Shown here: positions 55,849-64,000 of the stretch, in pieces
Position numbering within the stretch: the stretch's first letter is position 1
Layout of the letters: each line of letters opens with the position of its first letter
Source of the DNA: Apostichopus japonicus
Lineage: Eukaryota > Echinodermata > Holothuroidea > Aspidochirotida > Stichopodidae
Length of the DNA stretch: 64,000 nucleotides
Direction: 5' to 3'
Assembly (NCBI RefSeq): GCF_037975245.1
Contig: NC_092582.1
Span: 26,204,077 to 26,268,076 of the forward strand
Position numbers and translations under genes: made by a program
The notes under the pieces: generated by a model
What the model was told of the DNA's origin: nothing
Seen by the model: only the letters and a program-made list of their open reading frames with translations
Database searches by the model: none

Positions 55849-58488
55849 AATATGTTGGTGTATTCACTTGTTATTCAAGTCATCAGTATAAAGATATTAA
55901 ATGTATACTTCACTGCAAATGTTTGCAATGAAACCGTATATTTACCGTGTCAAGGGTTATGGAGCCTTGAAAGAGGGGTGGGCGTGGTAGGGAAGGGGGG
56001 GGGGGTAATTTGGCACATGCTCCTCCACTCTTCTGATTACCCTGAAAACTCCTCCGTTTGTTAATGGAAATTACCAGTTCCCACTTTTGTAATTAAAGTG
56101 CCCTCTTATGTTTTTCTTGTAACAAGTGCCTTTATGTCTAAAAATTGCTAATTGGCTTAAAATAATAGTTATGATAAAACATGTAATTCAAAAGTACCCG
56201 GTATAAATGTAAGATGGTCAGCTCTTACATAAAGTTTTCTTTTGTACCATAGTTTTACTTGTTTTTTTAGTACACTGTACAGTGCTCACTGTACAAAGGG
56301 CTATACATTTGTACAGTGTGTGTATTTGTATATTGTCTTGTGGTAGTGAAAAGGGGGATAAAGATTTCTCTCTTCTGGGTTGCTAAGCAAATATCTTTGT
56401 TCTTCCTGGAAATTAGCCCTCACAGGAAATGAGGTCTGTGTATATATATTATAGGAACAAAGGAGTTTTGTGAGAATATAGGGAGTTAGGCAGTTGGCCA
56501 CAAGTATTGGAGCAAGACAGTTGCAAAAGAGAAGATATATATAGTTTTAATGCTGGATAGTTTGTTTTAAACCTTAATTTACAAAATCAAGTTACTGTAG
56601 TCCTTATTATTTTATGGAAGGAGTCATATTCACCTGACAGTCTGGGACACTATTTACTATAAAGAATATTATTTACTTAGAGGATATACAGTAATTTTAC
56701 CATAAAGGATATTCCGGGACACCATTTGTTATAACTGACATTATTTCACCACAAAGGATATACACATTATTTTACTGGAGGATAGCCTGGGACTCTATTG
56801 CTTATTAATTAAAGGATACTATTTTGTTGGGATCAGACATTAAACCATTTATCTGTTCAACTCTATACTGATGTCGTGGAAGACCTGTACCTGATGTCAC
56901 CAGCACGCAAACTCACCAGCACAGATTTATAAATTAAGTGTATTTACTTTACTTTTGGGTGCGCACCTCACTACTGTAAGTTGTTTTATTTAATACTTTG
57001 ACTGGGCCCAGATCAGCTGTACTGTATATTGTTTGTTATTCATAATTATAATTTCTTTTGATCCAATCCAGTTGAGTTTTCCATTTTTTTTATGTGTCTT
57101 GCTCTGTGGTTGGTCTTCACACCAAACCCAGAGTTCTCTGATCAAGAAAACATTTATTTTCAGTGGCAAACACCCTTACATGAAGAAACTTTTTGTTGAA
57201 AACATTCAAATACTGTAAATCGTGAAGGGGAACTCACAGAGTATTCATTTTGAGAGGTTTAACATAATTTGAGAGTGTAGTGTTTTCTTGTGTAAAATCA
57301 AAGTCACATGCTCCACTGCCCCTCAGTGTTCGTGCTTCCATTCAAAAATGTCTTTTGTGAATCAACGAAGATCGCGTTAGTGTAGTTCTGAATAAAGTAT
57401 GAACAGGAAGTCTTAACAACTCTTTGGTATGAACAGGAAGTCTGATATTTGGGACATATGCAGTACTTCATTGATAATATACAGTTAAAAGTTTCGAATG
57501 TGTAATGGTTAAGGTAATTCTTATCAACTCCACAAAAAATGTTAGAATGTTGTACAATTTCATTTAGATCAATGTCCAAAAACAATGCTTGCAATGATAT
57601 AACATTATTGAAGGTTGATAATGAATAAATACTTAAATAATAGGGAATGTTAGCTTATCTGCCTTGTTCATTTAATTGCAACATCGATTGTTTACCTTTG
57701 TACTGAAATCACCCGGGAACCAGTTGTTGCACCCAGTAAAGAATGTTGCTATGTCCTCGACCCTCCTACCCCTCTACTTTCCATTCTTCCTCTGTTTCAG
57801 TGTAAGTGTTTACAGATTTTTCATCCCGCCATTACAGTGAAAAATGTAATATGTATCATCTTAAATTATTCTGAGATTAAGAAACAATACTTCAGCTTTA
57901 AGATTCATTATTTCTAGATTCGTATCTTACAACTGAACTCTAACAATCTCAGACATTTTAGTTCTCATTTAAAGTGAGAAGGATTCACGAAGACGAACTA
58001 TAACATCAATAAATTTACCGAAAATAACATACGATGTAAATCACGTGATACGAGCATGCATTTGTTACAAGGAACCTGAATTATTCTGTTGTGTGCAATG
58101 TTGTATTTTTACATGTTTGAACAACTTTAAATTACTTGTAAAGTTAACCTATAAACAATTTACCCAATTCTGATAATGTGGAAGGCTCTGCATTTCACAA
58201 TTACTATCAATCACATACAATTTACATATACAGCAGTTCAAACTATCATCATTATTAATTACATTACTATATCCATTCTCATTTATTTTTCGTAGAAACG
58301 TTTAAACACAAGACTTGTGATGATAATTAATTTGATCAGATTGATCAATCAGATGTGATTTATTTCCTTGTTATTTATTGTTTGCTTTGTTTATGTTCAT
58401 TGATTTGGTAAACAATGAACCTAACTAGCAGGACATTCCTCGACGTCTTCTACATCACACACGATGATTACTCTACTTCTCTCCATAG
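55849..58488. other. AT-rich intron DNA, no gene recognised
   Basis: Contains degenerate AAAGGATAT phrases at 56660-56820 and a duplicated TATGAACAGGAAGTCT (57400 and 57428). No convincing exons were seen before the acceptor at 58488. Confidence 0.55.
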
Positions 58489-58565
58489 GTTTGTTGAATA
58501 CGGTCTGCCAGACACTATTCCGGTTGGATCCATTCCATCATCCTTGAAATCAAGAAACGTGAAAG
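58489..58565 (+). CDS. Short LRR-like exon, probable further exon of the NACHT gene
   Basis: A 77-base exon with acceptor CTACTTCTCTCCATAG and donor GAAAG|GTATTG. It enters in phase 2, matching the phase-2 exit of the LRR exon at 43919, and leaves in phase 1. Joined by phase, the codon across the junction is Arg, and the peptide FVEYGLPDTIPVGSIPSSL completes a plausible leucine-rich repeat after LKEL. The evidence is modest because the exon is short; phase agreement and splice sites support it. Confidence 0.5.
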
Positions 58566-61239
58566 GTATTGTCACAATGACGTCATAACGGACACATTTA
58601 ACAGTTCTTACATTTGACCAACTATGTGAATGTCTTTTGACTTGTTGATTGTTGTTGATTCACATAATAGAGAATATTGAATCAGCAACACATGATTGCC
58701 ATTGTATATGAAGGAGACACCCAAAACAGAGTCTTGTGATAGTAAACAACAAACCGAATAATAGAAATTTAACAACACTTAATATTGCTAAGCTTGGTTG
58801 ATTTAAGAGATAAGTCATGTTCCTTTCATTTTGCTCTTTTGTGATCTCAGCCCAATGAGATGTTTTTGTGAGTAGCAATCAAATCAATTGATGCTTTAAA
58901 TCTCTTTCCCAAATGAAGTGGTATCATACACTTTGGGCAACTTAATTACACTGCGACAATGACTGTGTAAGGTTTTGAAGTAATGTTGTGCCCCTCGGAG
59001 TCTGTCAACCCCCCCCCCCCGAACCCCGACAAACACAAACATATATACACATCCACACCTCCGCTTAAACCATTCTTTCAATCTGGATTGCAGAATAAAG
59101 CCGCAAAGTTAAGCTTAATTCTTTTCCAAGTTGTGCATACGAAATTTTTGATTCTCTGAAACAGCTGCAAAATGTATTAAAAATTAAACGAAAACAAAAC
59201 AGAGACCAAACATGTATCGGAACTGTTGGTACTAGATGTACCGTACTCAAAATATTCTGATGGGTAACATTAGTATAAAGACTTTATAAAGGCAATTTTA
59301 TACAGGAGCAGAGGTTCGTCAAAGACGACATCATATATGAAGAGGAGGGGTTGGGGGAGGGGTCATGTGGTCCCTCCCCGAAGAAAGGGAAGTTTAGACT
59401 TCAAATGGTACCTTCTGAGGCATAGTTTGACTTGACTTGACATATGTCCAATATCTAAGTCTATACGCAACATTGTGCTTTAACTATTCTAAGTTAGTTT
59501 GAAATGCATGGTAGTGGAGGGGGGGGGGGTGGGGAGACACCCCATCACTCCCTTGATTGGTGCTTGAATAAAGAACAATCTATATGTATTGGTGAACATT
59601 AAAATTCATGCATTATTTGCCTAGAAAGAAAAAATAATAGTATAAATAACAAGTAGATAATGATATGCATTTAGAATTATATGTGAATTTAAAATCATAT
59701 ATATTTGATTTATTTGTACACTTCTATAGAGGAAATAAATCACGGGGGTATTCAATGGTGTGTCACCCATTAACTGTTCCAGAACGGGCACCTATTTCAT
59801 TTTGTTTCACATAGTTGTCATGGCAACCAAGCAGAAACAGTTAAATCATCAGTACACATTTCATTATATATTTTCTTATCATATGAACATCTTTTGTAAA
59901 TCGGTGAAGTTAAGAGTGATCGTCTAGTGAGACTAACATGATAATGAAAGAGTTCTTTGCTTACACTAACACTGTACTTGGAAAGGTATACAGACGTGGG
60001 TGTGGGGGGGGGGGTCACACCTCGCCCCAGAAAAAAAAATCCGGTCTCAAATTGATGCCAAGTCGGTTGACAATTTGGAGACAAATTCAGCGTGGCCTTA
60101 CACTAACGAAAGTAAGACTTATAATACAAAAACGAAGTAAAGAAAATAATCGATCTGTCTGTTACTCCCTTAGGGCTACATTTCCCCAGATTTGGATAAT
60201 GTTAGGCCAATAAATTTAAAGCAGCTTCCAGAGGCTTCACCCCTGAACCCCCCCCCCAAAGGCCTTGCACTACAATCCACTGAAAATTGAGTTCTTCTCA
60301 TAAATAGGTTTCTGTTTTCAAAATTTCTTCAAGAGAACGTAAAATATCTGCAAACGCTGCAGCTTAAGTCCAGCGGATCCCCACCAGCCTGCTTGGAATA
60401 CATTCTAGAGGACTATAATTAATTTATAAAATGTGTTTTGTGTTTTGGTGCTTTAAATTCGCTACGAGAGAACAAGGAATATCACCAACTGCAAAACTTA
60501 AAGGGCTTCCCCTTGTGGTACCAGCCAGTGCTTTAAATATATTTTAGAGAAATTCAATTCCGTTTCGGCTCTGCGAAACGTTCTGTACAATGGTTAAGCT
60601 TATTCCTGACAACTTTTTCTACAAGTTTTGCAGCTTCCGGGACTTCGCATCGCACCCTTTGATAACATTAAACTATCAAAAAAATATCTCATATACAAAT
60701 TTGGTCTATAAATCTGCATGCAAAGCGAAATGTTCTAAAAATAGGTTTCAGTTTTGATCTGATAAGTATTAGTTTCATTTTGCAAGTCATCAATATACAT
60801 ACAGTGTATCGATTCGGTACAGTGTCACATTGGTATTACCTAATGAAGTATAAGATGTATACTTTATTCCATATAACGAGTGTTATCTATCGCAGTTTGA
60901 TATTATCATTTTCTTTAAATTTCACTGAGATGCTAAAATGTTATAAAGAAAGATTCTATATTTTTTAGTAAGGCAGCTTACTGTGTGTCTTAGAGTAACC
61001 AATGATCTTGCAAGTATTAGTTAAGAGAGGGATTCAGATACAATTCAAGTAGTCTTATCCATCGGTCTAAATACAAGAAAAGATCAGTAATGTATTATAA
61101 TTGCATGTTTTCAACTGTATTGTCGACCATCTTGTCTACAGACGTCTACAAAAAATTGTAGAAGTGATAGGGATCATGTATTCATTAAAGTCGTTTAAGT
61201 TAGTTAAAACCAAACGAACGCATTACTTAACAGAAACAG
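58566..61239. other. AT-rich DNA with isolated G/C tracts, no gene recognised
   Basis: G- or C-runs of 8-11 bases occur at 59010, 59519, 60005 and 60250, probably remains of the short G/C-tract elements. No exon with family features was found. Confidence 0.5.
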
Positions 61240-61731
61240 GGGCGTAGCGAAGGTTTTTTTGTTGGGGGTGTGGAGAATTTGATTTGCCGACGGATCTGGA
61301 AGTGGTGACTGAAATGGGGGAGGGGTCTAAGGGGAGGGGGTGTCCCCCTCCCCTTTGGAAAATTTTTAGTTTTGAAACGTCCTTAGATGCAATCTGGTGC
61401 ATATCTTAAGTCAAATTTGATTTGCCGACGGATCTGGAAGTGGTGACTGAAATGGGGGAGGGGTCTAAGGGTATAGGGGGTCTACCCCTCCCCTTTGGAA
61501 AATTTTTAGTTTTGAAACGTCCTTAGATGCAATCTGGTGCATATTTTAAGTCAAATTTGGCACGGAAGGAGCTCCCGTTCTCCTTTTCTCTATTCAGCTT
61601 TCCTTCTTTCTTCCCCTTCCGCTCTCTTCACCTTTTCTCCTTTTGCCGACAGACCCAAAATTTGCCGACAGCGACCAAATTATTGAGGGGGGGTGTGACA
61701 CCCCCCTACCCCCCGCTCGCTACGCCCCTGA
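61240..61731. mobile_element. GGGGCGTAGC-family element with an internal 138-bp tandem duplication
   Basis: The ends CAGGGGCGTAGCGAAG and CGCTACGCCCCTG are inverted repeats. Inside, a unit starting GATTTGCCGACGGATCTGGA is present at 61281 and again at 61419 with few changes, and a third partial start follows near 61550. The duplicated unit contains GGGGGAGGGGTCTAAGG and AACGTCCTTAGATGCAATCT. No protein is encoded. Confidence 0.8.
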
Positions 61732-61891
61732 ATAGAAATGGATGGAGGCGAGTGGTCGGGTGCAGGAGGGGATGTTTAAATATTTCACGCCACGCTTCTT
61801 GCTTAAATGCTATTTACTCGTTGGTTGTTATGGTCTCTCTTTTGGGGAGTGGGGGAGGGGGGGGGGGATTTGACTAAGGGCTGCCGTATAG

Positions 61892-62167
61892 GTGCTGCTA
61901 ACTGTAATTTAATATACATTGTTTTTGGAGAATGTTCTTACTTATTAAATAAAAGCAATGCTCAAGAGAAAGTATTCATCCTTTGCCTTGATCAAGTATA
62001 CTGCCATGGATACACCTATGCTGCAGGCTATGGTATAGTCTCATATGAAAAAGAAGTTATCGTGGTTATTCAAAATATATACGTGCTTCTTGAGTTAAGT
62101 GGAAATGAGCATTGTCATATCGTCACCAGTAACCATAAAACTAGTGACGTGCATTTAGTTATAGCAG
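61892..62167 (+). CDS. Probable Ig-like exon of a second receptor gene
   Basis: A 276-base open exon, phase 1-1, between CTGCCGTATAG and GCAG|GTGGGT. The acceptor has a poor pyrimidine tract. The peptide has an early cysteine (GECSYLL), a central GYGIVSYE, a strand E-like VIVVIQNIYVLL and a strand F-G end GNEHCHIVTS...DVHLVIAG. The order and ending resemble the Ig exon at 490 (GYGFVDASY, SLIIFDVS, EGTYKV, IHLVVV), but no strand C tryptophan is seen. The TM exon 1 kb downstream has the same phase, which adds weight. It could also be a decayed Ig exon. Confidence 0.4.
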
Positions 62168-63175
62168 GTGGGTAGATCTGGACCAGTAAAACGGCTGGTT
62201 ATTAGTAAGGTACGCACTGCAATTATGATATCTTTGTAAGATATGCTGCGATAGTCTAGACTCGCATTGGAATTCCGGAATCAGAAAATGTAAACAAACA
62301 GAAACGAAGGGACGTTACAATGGTCTGTTGTATTTTAATTCAACAAGTATTGTCATTGTATACCATTGCTGCTGATAATTCTGTTTAGTTCAAATTGTAG
62401 TTTTGTCACGGCCTTATTGATGATCTGAAAGACAAACCACGACACCAAACATAATTTATATTGATATGATATTTTCATTTATATTTATTTACATGTAAGT
62501 GTTTTTTTTTTGTCTCCGTCAACACTACTGTCGATAATAGACTTTACTGTAGGTTCCTTAAAACTTCTTAGAAATTTGGACAGTGTTATTGTTCAATGTT
62601 ACAATTGTGCATGTCAAGTCATAATAACACGATGTTAGATTATACAAACCTTCCTCCTCCATAAAGGAACAAGTAGAGAGATTTTGTATTTAGTCGTATT
62701 ACAAGTGAAAAAAAACCCCAAGAAAGTGGCTGGAAACAAGAAATATAAACCCCTAGTTTACACAATTGACAAACTCTCAGGACATAGGAAATGTGGTCAC
62801 ATGATTATGACGATAATTTTCTAGTCTTGTAGCTCCATAATTTAACTCAATAAAGTAATTCCAAATACATTTTGGTCTTTTTCTATGGCCACTATTTAAA
62901 TTATTGGTAATCATGATCTGTGATGACGTCACTAATGTGTTGTTATATAAAGCTGAATATCTTGATAACCGGGTAGCATTACAAACATCACGCGCAATCA
63001 AATGTTTCATTTCCCTGTACATTAACATATCTATTAGTTAATATTCTACCTATAATAATTACCTAAATTAACGAAGAGTAATGTAAATACATACAAACCC
63101 CTCTATCTCCATCCCTCAGCATTATTTCTCAGACTCGTACACATTGTACCCTCGTTCATTGTTCTGTGTTTAAAG
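62168..63175. other. Probable intron between Ig-like and TM exons
   Basis: AT-rich, with a T-run at 62501-62509 and no other signals. The minus-strand ORF at 62777-63028 has no recognisable features. Confidence 0.4.
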
Positions 63176-63264
63176 GACACATCGGTATTCTCATTGTTAA
63201 TGGTGGAGTGACGTCACTGCTGATGATGTCATTATTGCTCAACCTCAAAGACAGAAGTAATTAA
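63176..63264 (+). CDS. Transmembrane exon of the second receptor gene
   Basis: After TTCTGTGTTTAAAG the sequence reads, in phase 1, HIGILIVNGGVTSLLMMSLL followed by LNLKDR: a hydrophobic helix with a positively charged stop-transfer end. The frame meets TAA at 63262-63264. A donor-like AGAA|GTAATT at 63257 would instead leave in phase 1 and allow a cytoplasmic exon beyond the window. It parallels the hydrophobic exon at 3056. Alone this is suggestive; with the Ig-like exon in matching phase it makes a plausible type I membrane protein end. Confidence 0.45.
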
Positions 63265-63828
63265 CTGTGTAAACAGCACGTTTGCCCCAATCCAGTAAAT
63301 GTTTGACTACTGTAGACAGATGTGTGTTCAACTTATCTCGCGAGGAACAGCTTATAGAGGTATTTAGAGACAATGTAGTCAAAGTCAGTTTATGCATAAT
63401 TTAGAATATTCTTAACTGTCGATATTTGGACTTCATTTTCTGGCACTCTCATAAGGTATTCATGCCCCCACCCCACCCCACCCTCCTCATTCCTATCCGC
63501 TTTGCAGCTGTCACCTGCACTGTGTTCCTACACCCATGATTTATTCTTAGTACAGTTTAAAGAACATTAAACAAAAAACCATGTGCGTGAAACAGACATT
63601 GAACCTTCCTTTACCGAACTGGAATCCTCTTAGATCCAGCAGTCCTATTACATGGAGACTGGCTGCGTGGTTATAAAAATGTTTTGTTTATCATTTGAAT
63701 ACACAATTTAACTTCATTTGCTATTCAAACGAATTTGACATATCACATTGATGTAATTTGTACAAGTTTTTCAAACGATACAAGTGCCAAGGCGCCACTA
63801 GGCGCCAGGCTATATCTCACAAAATGAG

Positions 63829-64000
63829 TACCGGATCCGCGAAATAGTTTCGTGTTGAAAACCAAGAGTGTGAAGCTTGTTGATGCTCATTTTAATTCTA
63901 CGGACATATTGAAGTCTTTGGCCAATGACATTGGAAACAAAAATATTCTCGGATGTGTTAAGACTCAAGGTCAGTGGATCTTAACGGTAAAAAAAGAAGA
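63829..64000 (+). CDS. Partial ORF, Gag/ZCCHC3-like N-terminal domain
   Basis: An open frame from 63829 to the window end. The peptide VKLVDAHF...DILKSLANDIGNKNI, then LGCVKTQGQWILTV, matches in spacing the N-terminal domain I remember from ZCCHC3-like proteins and from Gag-like proteins of non-LTR elements (helix, 'nI.g....g.W...v'). The CCHC fingers would lie beyond the window. An ATG at 63825 is in a different frame, so the start is unclear or has shifted. It is probably the 5' end of a retroelement. A GGCGCCACTAGGCGCC palindrome lies just upstream (63791-63806). Confidence 0.35.

Noticed and set aside
57304-57594. 96-codon minus-strand ORF with duplicated SCSY
   Set aside because: The duplication reflects a short tandem repeat (TATGAACAGGAAGTCT); no splice or family support.
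61527-61877. 116-codon ORF ending in a glycine run
   Set aside because: It spans the end of a MITE and a G-run; low-complexity translation.

Overview
ORGANISM. This is animal nuclear DNA: AT-rich, long introns, GT-AG spliced exons, few real genes and dense transposons. The host exons encode immunoglobulin-like (Ig), transmembrane (TM), NACHT and LRR modules. Together with the DIRS-type retroelements and the many TAGGCCTA-like words, this suggests a marine invertebrate deuterostome, most likely an echinoderm. That is inference; no species marker (rRNA, mitochondrial gene) is present. LAYOUT. 0.3-3.2 kb: 3' part of an Ig-superfamily gene (exons 490-813, 1207-1845, 2564-2914, 3056-3165), whose exons begin and end in phase 1. 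3.4-4.7 kb: a 5'-truncated, broken LINE. 5.2-5.4 kb: a TATA box and a signal-peptide exon that also ends in phase 1. 8.9-10.8 kb: a repeat element bounded by 25-bp palindromes. 20.7-26.7 kb: a 6.03-kb unit with perfect terminal inverted repeats (TIRs). It has AACCAAT/ATTGGTT-rich subterminal zones, two adjacent foldback arrays built from a GATATC/GAATTC unit, and a five-exon gene for a predicted 227-residue protein that I recognise as SAMD3-like. 27.35-28.87 kb: a NACHT exon. Phase-compatible LRR-like exons follow at 43.9 and 58.5 kb, so the NLR gene probably spans more than 31 kb. Its two large introns each hold a DIRS-type tyrosine-recombinase retrotransposon in the sense direction, at 35.64-41.68 and about 50.78-55.85 kb. 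30.4-33.4 kb: two satellites and two inverted copies of a short G/C-tract transposon, other copies of which form nests at 46-48 kb and 61 kb. 61.9-63.3 kb: an Ig-like exon and a TM exon, again in phase 1, possibly a second Ig receptor. 63.8 kb to the end: an open frame resembling the N-terminal domain of retroelement Gag/ZCCHC3-like proteins. HOW IT FITS. The host loci look like a modular innate-immune cluster in which Ig, TM and NACHT exons share phase 1 and can be joined without a frame change. Transposons fill the introns. The first DIRS copy is structurally complete: inverted terminal repeats, internal complementary region (ICR) and an intact recombinase frame. Its Gag/RT frames are broken. 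The second copy has lost the catalytic half of its recombinase and its ICR. All functions are read from sequence and remembered family features; no database search was run.
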